NCBI RefSeq assembly: GCF_019834675.1
Contig: NZ_JABUBU010000025.1
Location: 1 to 41,881 of the forward strand
DNA: 41,881 nt
Source: Rhodococcoides corynebacterioides
GTDB taxonomy: Bacteria > Actinomycetota > Actinomycetes > Mycobacteriales > Mycobacteriaceae
Direction of reading: 5' to 3'
Each line of letters begins with the position of its first letter. Positions within the stretch are counted from its first letter, which is position 1. The notes beneath the pieces are model-generated. The model searched no databases. It was not told the DNA's origin and saw only the letters and a list, made by a program, of their open reading frames with translations. This document shows positions 6,988 to 14,960 of the stretch, piece by piece. A program made the translations under genes and the position numbers.

Positions 6988-9174
6988 GTGAGCGCACCAT
7001 CTGCACCCGCCGACTCGTCGTCCCCGTCGTCCCCGTCGTCCCCGTCGTCGTCGCTGTGGGGGCGCGTCTCCGCTCTGGTCTCCTCGCGCCGATCCTGGAT
7101 CGTCGCGCTGATCGTCACCATCGCCGCCATCGGACTGGTCGGCGGCGTGGGGGCCAACGACGCCGCCGAGAGCTCCCCCAGCTCGGTCCCCACCGACGCG
7201 GAATCGGCCCGCGCGAGCGCGCTGCTCGAGCAGTTCCCCGACGCCGACGTCGCGTCGACCATCCTCGTGGCCACCCGCGCCGACGGCGGTACGCTCACCC
7301 CGCAGGACCTCGCGGCCGTCGACGAGGCGCGCGGTCGCATGCTCACCGTCGACCGCGGTCTCGACGCCGATTCCCCGGCAGCACCGGTGATTCCGTCGCC
7401 CGACGGTCAGGCGGCCATCGCCCCGGTGCAGCTGTCGACGGCGGAGACCGGACTCGGCCTGTCCGACACCGTGACCGAGCTGCGCGACGCCGCCCGCGAC
7501 GGTGCGCCCGCCGACCTCGTCCTCCAGGTGACGGGTGGGCCGGCGTTCGGCGCGGACATCGCGAACTCGTTCTCGGGCGCGAACTTCGTCCTCCTGGGCG
7601 TCACCGCCCTGGTCGTGGCGGTGCTGCTGATCGTCACCTACCGCTCGCCCGTCCTGTGGCTGATTCCGTTGGCCGTCATCGGATTCGGTGATCGCGTGGC
7701 GTCGTCGGTCGGCACGGCCGTCGCCGAGCTGACCGGACTGTCCTTCGACGGCAGTACGTCCGGCATCACCAGCGTGCTGGTGTTCGGCGCGGGCACCAAC
7801 TACGCCCTGCTCCTCATCTCCCGCTACCGCGAGGAACTGCGGCGCGAGGCCGACCATCGCGTCGCACTGCGCCTGGCCGTGCGCCGCGCCGGCCCGGCGA
7901 TCCTCGCCAGCAACGCCACCGTGGTGCTCGCGCTGCTGACCCTGCTGCTCGGCACCCTGCCCAGCACACGGAGTCTCGGCGGACTGGCCGCGGCCGGACT
8001 GGTGGTCGCCGCGATCTTCGTCCTGTTCGTGCTCCCCCCGTTGCTTGCCCTGTTCGGGCGAAAGCTGTTCTGGCCGTTCGTCCCCCGCGTCGGTGATCCC
8101 GAACCGACCGACAAGGGCGTCTTCTTCCGCATCGCCTCCGGGGTGAGCCGCCGCCCCGGCCGCACGGCCGTCGTCTCCATCGTCGCCCTCGCGGTGTGCG
8201 CGCTCGGGCTGATCGGCACCAGCGTCGGGCTGTCGCAGACCCAGCAGTTCCGCGTCGAGGCCGAAGCCGTGACCGGCATCGACACCCTCGCGGAGCACTT
8301 CCCGGCCGGTCAGTCCGATCCGACCGTGGTCATCGCACGGACCGACGCCGCCCCCGCCGTCCAGGACGCACTGGACGCGACCCCCGGCGTGGTCTCGGCG
8401 ACCGAGTCGGCCGCGTCGACCACCGGGCTCACCGAATGGGCCGTCGTCCTGGACGGCGAACCGGCCTCCGATGCCGCGTTCGACGCCGTCCGGGCCGTGC
8501 GCGGCGAACTCTCCGCCGTCCCGAACGCCGACGCCGTCGTGGGCGGCAGCGACGCCGAGGCACTCGACACCGCCGACGCCGCGCAGCGGGACCGCCTGGT
8601 CATCATCCCGGTGATCCTCGCCGTGGTGCTCGCCGTCCTGTTCCTGCTGCTGCGCTCGGTGGCCGCGCCGCTGATCCTGGTGGCCACCACGGTGCTCAGC
8701 ACCGTCGCCGCGCTCGGTGTGGGCAGCTGGGCCAGCCAGACCGTGTTCGGGTTCCCGGCCCTGGGCGACAACGTGCCGCTGTTCGCGTTCCTGTTCCTCG
8801 TCGCGCTGGGCGTCGACTACACGATCTTCCTGGTCACCCGCGCGCGGGAGGAAACACCGCAGCACGGCACCCGGACCGGCATCGTGCGCGCGGTCGCCTC
8901 GACGGGTGCGGTCATCACCAGCGCGGGCATCGTGCTCGCCGCCGTGTTCGCCGTGCTCGGTGTGCTGCCGCTCATCCTGCTCACCCAGCTGGGCATCATC
9001 GTCGGCATCGGCATCCTTCTCGACACGTTCGTCGTCCGGACCGTCGTCATCCCGGCGCTGTTCACGCTGGTCGGTCCCCGCATCTGGTGGCCGACCGCGC
9101 TCGACCCCGAATCCGAAGAACCCGCAGAACCCGAAGATCCAGGGACACCCACTCACGAAGGAGCTCACCGATGA
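6988..9174 (+). CDS. MMPL-family RND transporter
   Basis: 728 aa from GTG 6988; TTG at 6952 is also in frame but lies inside the operator, so it is unlikely. The architecture is the classical duplicated RND one: TM1 near residue 35-50, a periplasmic loop, five TMs with FGAGTNYALLLISRYREE (TM4 region), a second TM plus loop, and five TMs with LGVDYTIFLVTRAREE (TM10 region). The second half has the Asp-Tyr proton-relay pair (D610); the first half has Asn-Tyr (N271). The N-terminus carries a Ser/Pro stretch from a 9-bp tandem repeat (about 7018-7050). MMPL proteins export lipids or drugs by proton motive force. It is divergent from the MarR gene and overlaps the lipocalin start by ATGA, so the two should act together. 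Confidence 0.9.
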   Translation: MSAPSAPADSSSPSSPSSPSSSLWGRVSALVSSRRSWIVALIVTIAAIGLVGGVGANDAAESSPSSVPTDAESARASALLEQFPDADVASTILVATRADGGTLTPQDLAAVDEARGRMLTVDRGLDADSPAAPVIPSPDGQAAIAPVQLSTAETGLGLSDTVTELRDAARDGAPADLVLQVTGGPAFGADIANSFSGANFVLLGVTALVVAVLLIVTYRSPVLWLIPLAVIGFGDRVASSVGTAVAELTGLSFDGSTSGITSVLVFGAGTNYALLLISRYREELRREADHRVALRLAVRRAGPAILASNATVVLALLTLLLGTLPSTRSLGGLAAAGLVVAAIFVLFVLPPLLALFGRKLFWPFVPRVGDPEPTDKGVFFRIASGVSRRPGRTAVVSIVALAVCALGLIGTSVGLSQTQQFRVEAEAVTGIDTLAEHFPAGQSDPTVVIARTDAAPAVQDALDATPGVVSATESAASTTGLTEWAVVLDGEPASDAAFDAVRAVRGELSAVPNADAVVGGSDAEALDTADAAQRDRLVIIPVILAVVLAVLFLLLRSVAAPLILVATTVLSTVAALGVGSWASQTVFGFPALGDNVPLFAFLFLVALGVDYTIFLVTRAREETPQHGTRTGIVRAVASTGAVITSAGIVLAAVFAVLGVLPLILLTQLGIIVGIGILLDTFVVRTVVIPALFTLVGPRIWWPTALDPESEEPAEPEDPGTPTHEGAHR

Positions 9175-9776
9175 AGCGCACGTTCGCCCGAGCCGCCGCT
9201 GCTCTCGCCCTCGCCACCGGAGCCGCCCTGGCCGGCAGCGGCGCCGCCTCCGCCCAGCCGCTGTGGGAGCCGCTGCAGCCGATCCAGAAGCTGGACGTCG
9301 AGCGCTACACCGGCGACTGGTGGCAGCTCGCCGCCGTGCCGCAGCCGTTCAACCTGAACTGCGCGAAGGACACCAAGGCCAACTACCAGCTGCTCGACCC
9401 GGCGAACGTGCGCGTGCAGAACACCTGCACCCGCTGGGACGGCGGCCGCAACGAGATCCTCGGCAACGCCCGCGTCAACGACCCGGTCACGCAGGCGCAG
9501 CTGCACGTGAGCTTCCCCGGCGTCCCCACCCAGGACAACCCGGACGGCCCCACCAACTACATCGTCACCTACATCGCCGACGACTACTCGTGGGCCCTGG
9601 TCGGCGATCCGTTCCGCACGTCGGGCTTCGTCCTCTCGCGCTCCCCGCAGGTGAGCACGGAGAAGTGGCAGGAGATCCGGCGCGTGGTCGAGAGCCGCGG
9701 CTACAACGCCTGCCTGGTGCTCACTTCGCCCACCACCGAGGGCTCGAACGAGATCCGTCCGCTCTGCACCGTCTGA
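9171..9776 (+). CDS. Secreted lipocalin (Blc-like)
   Basis: 201 aa. Sec signal peptide: MKRTF n-region, Ala/Leu-rich core, cleavage after GAASA (about residue 28). The mature protein has the lipocalin first motif YTGDWWQLAAVP, and near the C-terminus the Blc-like DDYSWALVGDPFR and LSRSP strands. Two Cys (in NLNCAKD and NTCTRW) plus a late pair (NACLV, PLCTV) could form disulfides. Lipocalins bind small hydrophobic ligands or lipids. The ATG overlaps the MMPL stop and has GAAGGAG upstream, so this is translationally coupled to the exporter. I infer that it receives or shuttles the exported lipid-like substrate outside the membrane. Confidence 0.85.
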   Translation: MKRTFARAAAALALATGAALAGSGAASAQPLWEPLQPIQKLDVERYTGDWWQLAAVPQPFNLNCAKDTKANYQLLDPANVRVQNTCTRWDGGRNEILGNARVNDPVTQAQLHVSFPGVPTQDNPDGPTNYIVTYIADDYSWALVGDPFRTSGFVLSRSPQVSTEKWQEIRRVVESRGYNACLVLTSPTTEGSNEIRPLCTV

Positions 9777-9785
9777 CCCACTGTG

Positions 9786-9819
9786 GACCGTCGCGGTGGC
9801 TCGCGTCACCGCGGCGGTC
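9786..9819 (+). terminator. Strong hairpin after the MMPL-lipocalin operon
   Basis: GACCGTCGCGGTG (9786-9798) pairs with CACCGCGGCGGTC (9807-9819): 13 pairs, one of them G-U, with an 8-nt loop, starting 10 nt after the lipocalin stop. No T-tract follows. Confidence 0.6.
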
Positions 9820-9853
9820 GGCGGGCTTCGCTCGCCGATAAACTGGGCTCACC

Positions 9854-10234
9854 ATGCTCACACCCATCACGGTCGCGCTGTACGTGCTTCCCCTCGTCGC
9901 CGCGGGGTGGGCGACGGTGAAGATCGTCCGCGACAAGCCGTTGCTGCTGGCGCACCGCAGCGACCGCGTCTTCTTCCGCTTCCTCGTCGGCATCGAACTG
10001 CTGGTGATCGTGCAGGCCGTCGTCGGCTTCGTCAGCCTGGCGGTCACCGATCACCAGGTCCACGCCGTGACGTTCGGCGCCTACCTGATCGGGCTCGCGC
10101 TGCTGCTGCCCCTCGGGATGTGGTGGTCGCTCGGCGACCGCAGCCGCGGCGGCACCGCCGTCCTCGTCGTCGTCACCCTCACGCTCGCGGTCATGGTGCT
10201 GCGACTGACCCAGATCTGGAACGGCCATGCCTGA
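9854..10234 (+). CDS. Small four-helix membrane protein, unknown function
   Basis: 126 aa, mostly hydrophobic, with about four transmembrane segments (residues 3-22, 43-62, 70-90 and 101-117) and a basic loop KIVRDKPLLLAHRSDR after TM1. No enzymatic motif is seen. TAAACT at 9839-9844 could be its -10 element. Its 3' end overlaps the next gene by 8 nt in another frame, so the two form a translationally coupled pair. Conserved-looking but not recognised. Confidence 0.75.
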   Translation: MLTPITVALYVLPLVAAGWATVKIVRDKPLLLAHRSDRVFFRFLVGIELLVIVQAVVGFVSLAVTDHQVHAVTFGAYLIGLALLLPLGMWWSLGDRSRGGTAVLVVVTLTLAVMVLRLTQIWNGHA

Positions 10235-10661
10235 CGCCCACACCGCCGACACCCGCGCGACCCTGGCGGCCACCACACGGTCCGGACCGGGTCGCATCCT
10301 CATCGCCCTCTACGCGATCTTCTCCGTCGCCGCGACGTCGCGGTCCGCCGTGCAGATCGCGACGCGATTCGACGCGGCCCCGATCGCCTTCCTGCTGTCG
10401 GCGTTCGCCGCCGTGGTCTACATCGTCGGGACCGTCTGCCTGGCCCGCGCCTCGGTGGTCTCCCGGCGGATCGCCACGATCTCGTGTGTGGTCGAACTGG
10501 TCGGCGTCGTGGCCGTGTCGATCGCCAGTTACGCCGCGCCGCAGGAGTTCCCGGAGCCGACGGTCTGGTCGCACTTCGGGTCCGGCTACCTCTTCGTGCC
10601 GGTGGTCCTGCCCGTCGCCGCGCTCTGGTGGTTGCGGCGCACCGAGCGTGCCGGCGACTAA
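10227..10661 (+). CDS. Small membrane protein, unknown function
   Basis: 144 aa with a hydrophilic N-terminus (about 22 residues) and four hydrophobic segments (about residues 24-42, 51-72, 83-103 and 121-136). The short loop ASYAAPQEFPEPTVWSHFGSGYLF looks extracytoplasmic. It is coupled to the preceding membrane gene by overlap; both may form one complex. The stop codon overlaps the stop of the convergent SRPBCC gene by two bases. No function can be assigned. Confidence 0.75.
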   Translation: MPDAHTADTRATLAATTRSGPGRILIALYAIFSVAATSRSAVQIATRFDAAPIAFLLSAFAAVVYIVGTVCLARASVVSRRIATISCVVELVGVVAVSIASYAAPQEFPEPTVWSHFGSGYLFVPVVLPVAALWWLRRTERAGD

Positions 10662-11077
10662 CCCAGCTTGGCCAGGTTGGTCACCGAGTCCCGCACGTCG
10701 GATTCGAGCACCTTGGCCACGACGGTGCCGATCGGGCCGCTGAGCAGCCCACCGCGGAAGTTCGCCTCGAGGGTGAACGTCGACCCCGCGTCCTTCGGCG
10801 CCACCAGCATGCGCAGATCGATCTTGACGCCGCCCTTCCCGGTGCCGAGCAGCGCGATCTCGTGCGGCTTGTCGTACTCGGCGATGGTCCAGGTGATGAC
10901 GTTGCGGAACCCCTTGACCTTGATGAGGGAGTCGACCGTCACGCCCTCGTGGAGCGTCGTCGGGATCGGGCTGCGCCACCCACCGAAGATGGTCATCCAG
11001 TCGTCGAAACCCGACAGGTCCGACGCCCGCGCCCAGGCCTCGTCCGGTGTCATCGTCGATTCCACCGTCACGTTCAC
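10658..11077 (-). CDS. SRPBCC (START/polyketide-cyclase-like) family protein
   Basis: About 139 aa from GTG 11077 (GTG at 11086 is also possible). The helix-grip pattern is visible: an N-terminal strand VNVTVESTMTPDEAWARASDL, the FDDWMTIFGGWR segment, alternating strands around VKIDLRMLV and FTLEANFRGGL, and a long C-terminal helix VVAKVLESDVRDSVTNLAKL. These proteins bind hydrophobic ligands in a cavity; the MTPDEAWARASD opening is common in actinobacterial toxin-antitoxin-like or polyketide-cyclase-like members but no partner gene is adjacent. It is divergent from ligD with about 140 nt between. Confidence 0.75.
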   Translation of the reverse strand: MNVTVESTMTPDEAWARASDLSGFDDWMTIFGGWRSPIPTTLHEGVTVDSLIKVKGFRNVITWTIAEYDKPHEIALLGTGKGGVKIDLRMLVAPKDAGSTFTLEANFRGGLLSGPIGTVVAKVLESDVRDSVTNLAKLG

Positions 11078-11207
11078 TCCCGCCACGCGGTCCCTCGCTC
11101 CCTGTCGTCGTGCTCGCACCGGTTCCCCGGCGGCCCGGGTCCGGGTCCACCTGTACCCACCGCGGACTCGCCACAACCGTCCCACGGTCGGGTGGCACAC
11201 GCCCGCC

Positions 11208-11213
11208 TAGGCT
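11208..11213 (+). promoter_or_regulatory. Leaderless-type -10 element of ligD
   Basis: TAGGCT, seven bases before the ATG. The spacing places the transcription start at or within a base of the start codon, and no Shine-Dalgarno is present, so a leaderless transcript is likely. Confidence 0.5.
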
Positions 11214-11220
11214 GGACCGC

Positions 11221-13518
11221 ATGCCACCCGCCGGGTCCACGCGCCGCGAGATCGGTGGGCACGCGCTGACCTTCACCAATCCGGACAAGGTCCTGTATCC
11301 GGAGACCGGCACCACCAAGGCCGAGGTGATCGACTACTACCTCGCCGTCGCGGACGCCATGCTGCCGCACCTCGCCGGGCGACCGGTCACCCGCAAGCGC
11401 TGGCCCAACGGCGTCGACCACCCGGCGTTCTTCGAGAAGAACCTGGCCGCATCGGCCCCGGAGTGGTTGGATCGCAGGCGGATTCACCATTCCGACCGCG
11501 TCGTCGTGTATCCGGTGTTCCACGGCCCGGCGGACCTCGCGTGGCTCGGGCAGCAGGCGGCGCTCGAGGCGCACGTTCCGCAGTGGACCTTCGATCGGGA
11601 CGAGCAGGGCAAGGCCACCCGCATCGTCTTCGACCTCGATCCGGGCGACGACGTCGACCTCGACACGTGCGCGGAGGTCGCGTGCGCGGTGCGGGCGATG
11701 GTCACCGACATCGGACTGACCGCATTCCCACTCACCAGCGGCAGCAAGGGCATTCACCTCTACGTGCCGCTGGAGAAGCCGGTCACCTCGGCGGGCGCGT
11801 CGACCGTCGCCAAACGCGTGGCGACGCTGCTGGAGGGCACGATGCCGGACCTCGTCACGGCGTCGATGTCCAAGGCGCTGCGGCCGGGCAAGGTGTTCCT
11901 CGACTGGAGTCAGAACAACGGCAAGAAGACCACCATCGCGCCGTACTCGCTGCGCGGGCGCAGCCGGCCGACCGTGGCCGCCCCGCGGACCTGGGCGGAG
12001 ATCGAGGGCGGTGGTCTGGCGCAACTGACGTTCACGGAGGTCGTCGACCGGCTGCACCGCGACGGCGACCTGCTCGCCGACCTCGACGCCGCGGTGCCGG
12101 GCGGCACCTCCGACCGGCTGGGCCCGTACCGCGGCAAGCGCACGACCTCCCGCACGCCCGAGCCGGTTCCCACCGAGCAGGTGCCCGAATCCGACCGGAG
12201 CACAACCACGTTCGTCATCCAGGAGCACCACGCCCGGCGGCTGCACTACGACTTCCGACTCGAGCGCGACGGCGTCCTGGTCTCGTGGGCGGTGCCGAAG
12301 AACCTGCCCACCGACACGTCCTCGAACCACCTGGCCGTCCACACCGAGGACCATCCGCTCGACTACGCCTCGTTCGAGGGGACCATCCCGTCGGGCGAGT
12401 ACGGCGGCGGCGAGGTGACCGTCTGGGACCACGGCACGTACACCACCGAGAAGTGGCGGGACGACGAGGTCATCGTCACCCTCGCCGGCGACCGCGTGGC
12501 CGGCCGCTACGCCCTGATCCGCACCGGCGGCGATCAGTGGCTGGTGCGCCGGACCAAGAAGAACGCGTCGGGCATCCCGCAGGGCGACGCGGCGCTGCCC
12601 ACCCGGGTTCGTCCCATGCTCGCGACCGCCGGTGAGCTCGACGCGCTCGACGCCGACCAGTGGTCCTTCGAGGGCAAGTGGGACGGCGTACGCGTGGTGG
12701 CCACGTTCGACCGGGGCGAGGCCGTGCTCGAGAGCCGCACGGGGCAGGACCTCACCCGTCGCTACGCGGGCATCACGGTGTTGGCGGCGGACCTCGCCGA
12801 CCACCGGGTGGTGCTCGACGGGGAAGCCGTCGCGTACCGGGAGGACGGCGTCACCAGTTTCGAGCTCCTGCAGGACGCCCATCCCGACGACGTCCAGTAC
12901 ATCTGCTTCGACATCCTCCATCTCGACGGCACCGATCTCACCGGCAAGAAGTTCACCGACCGACGCCGCATCCTCGAGTTGCTCCTCACCGGCCTCGAAT
13001 CGGCGACGGTGTCCCCGCTGATGGCCGGCACCCCGGCGGGCGCGCTGGCGGAGAGCGAACGACGGGGTTGGGAGGGCATCGTCGCCAAGCGCCGCGATTC
13101 CGTCTACGAGGTCGGCCGGCGCAGCACCGCGTGGATCAAGGTGAAGAACTGGCGGACGCAGGAGGTCGTGATCGGCGGGTGGCGGGCCGGGAAGGGCGGG
13201 CGGGCCGGCAGCATCGGCTCCCTCCTGCTCGGCGTGCCCGACGGCGTCGGGCTGCGGTACGTGGGCCGGGTGGGAACGGGATTCACCGAGCGCGCCCGCA
13301 CCGATCTGCTCGACCGGTTGCGCCCGCTGGTGCGGGACGACTCGCCCTTCGACCGTCCGCTGCCGACCGCCGATCGCAAGGACGCCACGTGGACCGAGCC
13401 GACGCTGGTCGGCGAGGTGCGGTTCTTCGAGTGGACGGACGGCGGGTCGCTGCGCCACCCGAGTTGGCGTGGGCTTCGCGAGGACAAGAACCCCGGCGAC
13501 GTGGTGCGCGAAGCCTGA
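11221..13518 (+). CDS. ligD: NHEJ DNA ligase D (polymerase-phosphoesterase-ligase)
   Basis: 765 aa, close to the 759 aa of M. tuberculosis LigD and with the same domain order. Polymerase/primase domain (about 1-290): catalytic DLD in VFDLDPGDDVD, SGSKGIHLYVPL, and the third Asp in GKVFLDWSQN. Phosphoesterase domain (about 325-455): HHARRLHYDFRLERDG and HTEDHPLDYASFEG, with PSGEYGGGEV. Ligase domain (about 465-765): adenylated K486 in FEGKWDGVR, the later EGIVAKR motif and WIKVKNW. It fills, trims and seals double-strand breaks with Ku. No ku gene is in the window. ATG 11221 is chosen because of the leaderless -10 just upstream; the open frame extends further up without protein character. Confidence 0.95.
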   Translation: MPPAGSTRREIGGHALTFTNPDKVLYPETGTTKAEVIDYYLAVADAMLPHLAGRPVTRKRWPNGVDHPAFFEKNLAASAPEWLDRRRIHHSDRVVVYPVFHGPADLAWLGQQAALEAHVPQWTFDRDEQGKATRIVFDLDPGDDVDLDTCAEVACAVRAMVTDIGLTAFPLTSGSKGIHLYVPLEKPVTSAGASTVAKRVATLLEGTMPDLVTASMSKALRPGKVFLDWSQNNGKKTTIAPYSLRGRSRPTVAAPRTWAEIEGGGLAQLTFTEVVDRLHRDGDLLADLDAAVPGGTSDRLGPYRGKRTTSRTPEPVPTEQVPESDRSTTTFVIQEHHARRLHYDFRLERDGVLVSWAVPKNLPTDTSSNHLAVHTEDHPLDYASFEGTIPSGEYGGGEVTVWDHGTYTTEKWRDDEVIVTLAGDRVAGRYALIRTGGDQWLVRRTKKNASGIPQGDAALPTRVRPMLATAGELDALDADQWSFEGKWDGVRVVATFDRGEAVLESRTGQDLTRRYAGITVLAADLADHRVVLDGEAVAYREDGVTSFELLQDAHPDDVQYICFDILHLDGTDLTGKKFTDRRRILELLLTGLESATVSPLMAGTPAGALAESERRGWEGIVAKRRDSVYEVGRRSTAWIKVKNWRTQEVVIGGWRAGKGGRAGSIGSLLLGVPDGVGLRYVGRVGTGFTERARTDLLDRLRPLVRDDSPFDRPLPTADRKDATWTEPTLVGEVRFFEWTDGGSLRHPSWRGLREDKNPGDVVREA

Positions 13519-13738
13519 CGCGGACCGGCCGCACCCGGGACCGCTCACAACACCGGCGCATTCGATTGCCGGTACTCGACGTGCATGGTTACGGTTCGGA
13601 TACGGAGCGGGGTGCCGGTTTCCGTGCCGAACGGCGCGGTCGGCGTCGGTTGTCCGGGGGAATTCGTTCACTCGATTGCCGACGTGCCATCATCGGCACC
13701 GATAACCGCACGGTCGGTTCGTAGGGAGTGGTAGCACC
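13519..13738. other. Intergenic region upstream of the lipase
   Basis: 220 nt without a gene. TCGATTGCCG occurs twice (13562-13571 and 13672-13681), each followed within ten bases by GACGTGC (13578-13584 and 13681-13687). Such spaced direct repeats may be regulator sites for the lipase, but no known operator is recognised. Confidence 0.3.
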
Positions 13739-14956
13739 GTGGGCATAATCCGTCGTTCGTTTCTCAGCGCCGTGGGGGCCGTGGCGGCCGTGGCGGTCGT
13801 GCTCGCGGCACCCGGCACGGCCTCGGCCGGGGCGCAGTTCCCGATTCCCAACGCCGATCCGTTCTACTCGGAGGGTGGGGACATCTCCGGGGTCGCCCCC
13901 GGCACCGTGATCGCGGCGCGGCCGATGCCCAACCCGCCGAACTTCGTCGGCGTGAACACCTGGCAGCTGGCCTTCCGCAGCACGTCCAGCCTCGGTAAGC
14001 CGATCGTCGGCGTGACCACGGTCTTCGTCCCCGTGAACAAGGCACCGGACGGGCCGCTGCTCTCCTACCAGCAGATCGTCAACGCCCTCGGCCTGAAGTG
14101 CGCGCCCTCGCAGGCCCTGTACTCGACGGACCCCAACGTGGTCATCCGCGACGCCGCCGCGCTCAACGTCGTGTTCCAGCGCGGATGGTCCGTCGCGATG
14201 CCGGACCACCTCGGCCCCACCAGTGCCTACGGCGCCGCCAAGCTCGGTGGTCAGATCACGCTCGACGGCATCCGCGCCGCCCAGAACTTCGACCCGCTGC
14301 AGCTGCGCAACAGCCCGGTCGCGATCGCCGGGTACTCCGGCGGCGGCATGGCGACGGCCTGGGCCGCTGCCCTCGCCCCGTCGTACGCCCCCGAGCTGAA
14401 CATCGTCGGCAGCGCCCAGGGCGGCGTGCCGATGAACCTGATCAAGATGGCCTACCTGCTCGGGGAGACCAACCCGCATCCCACCTTCGGCCTCGCGCTC
14501 GCCGCGGCCATCGGTCTGGGACGCGAGTACCCGGACACCATGCCGGTGTCGGAGAGCCTGACGCCGCAGGGCACGGCCATGATGAACCAGGTGGCCAACT
14601 CCTGCACCAACGACATCCTCGCCGTCGGGGCCAATCACAGCGCCGCCGAGATCACGGCCAACCGGTCCGTGTTCCAGGATCCCGAGGGTCGCCGGGTGGT
14701 CGAGGAGAACAGCCTGGAGCTGTACCCCGGCGTGCCGCGTGCCCCGATCTTCGAGTGGCACAGCCCCACCGACGGGCTCATCCCCGTCGACGCGATCGAC
14801 AACTCGACGGCGCGGTACTGCGCAGCCGGCACGCCGGTGCAGACCCTGCTGACGCCGACCCCCGATCACCTGTCGGCGGCGCTCCTGGGCCTGCCCGCGG
14901 CGCTGCAGTGGCTCGTCGATCGCTTCGCCGGCCTGCCCGCACCCAGCACCTGCTGA
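13739..14956 (+). CDS. Secreted lipase (LIP family, alpha/beta hydrolase)
   Basis: 405 aa from GTG 13739 with GGGAG upstream. Signal peptide: MGIIRRSF, hydrophobic Ala/Val core, cleavage near GTASAG (about residue 31). The nucleophile elbow is GYSGGG with S200; WHSPTDGLIP supplies the likely acid Asp, and the TPDHLSA segment near the C-terminus the His. Sequence layout (YQQIVNALGLKCAPS, RGWSVAMPDHLGPTSAYG) fits the secretory lipase family of rhodococci, nocardiae and mycobacteria, which hydrolyse triacylglycerols outside the cell. It ends four bases before the convergent ABC gene. Catalytic residues other than Ser are inferred from motif positions. Confidence 0.9.
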   Translation: MGIIRRSFLSAVGAVAAVAVVLAAPGTASAGAQFPIPNADPFYSEGGDISGVAPGTVIAARPMPNPPNFVGVNTWQLAFRSTSSLGKPIVGVTTVFVPVNKAPDGPLLSYQQIVNALGLKCAPSQALYSTDPNVVIRDAAALNVVFQRGWSVAMPDHLGPTSAYGAAKLGGQITLDGIRAAQNFDPLQLRNSPVAIAGYSGGGMATAWAAALAPSYAPELNIVGSAQGGVPMNLIKMAYLLGETNPHPTFGLALAAAIGLGREYPDTMPVSESLTPQGTAMMNQVANSCTNDILAVGANHSAAEITANRSVFQDPEGRRVVEENSLELYPGVPRAPIFEWHSPTDGLIPVDAIDNSTARYCAAGTPVQTLLTPTPDHLSAALLGLPAALQWLVDRFAGLPAPSTC

Positions 14957-14960
14957 CCGG

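Noticed and set aside
6904..9168. Long minus-strand frame over the MMPL gene
   Set aside because: Composition is Asp/His/Gln/Arg-rich low-complexity, the mirror of GC-rich codons; the MMPL protein on the plus strand is unmistakable.
11074..13671. Long minus-strand frame over ligD (about 865 codons)
   Set aside because: No domain is recognisable, while LigD motifs are complete on the other strand.
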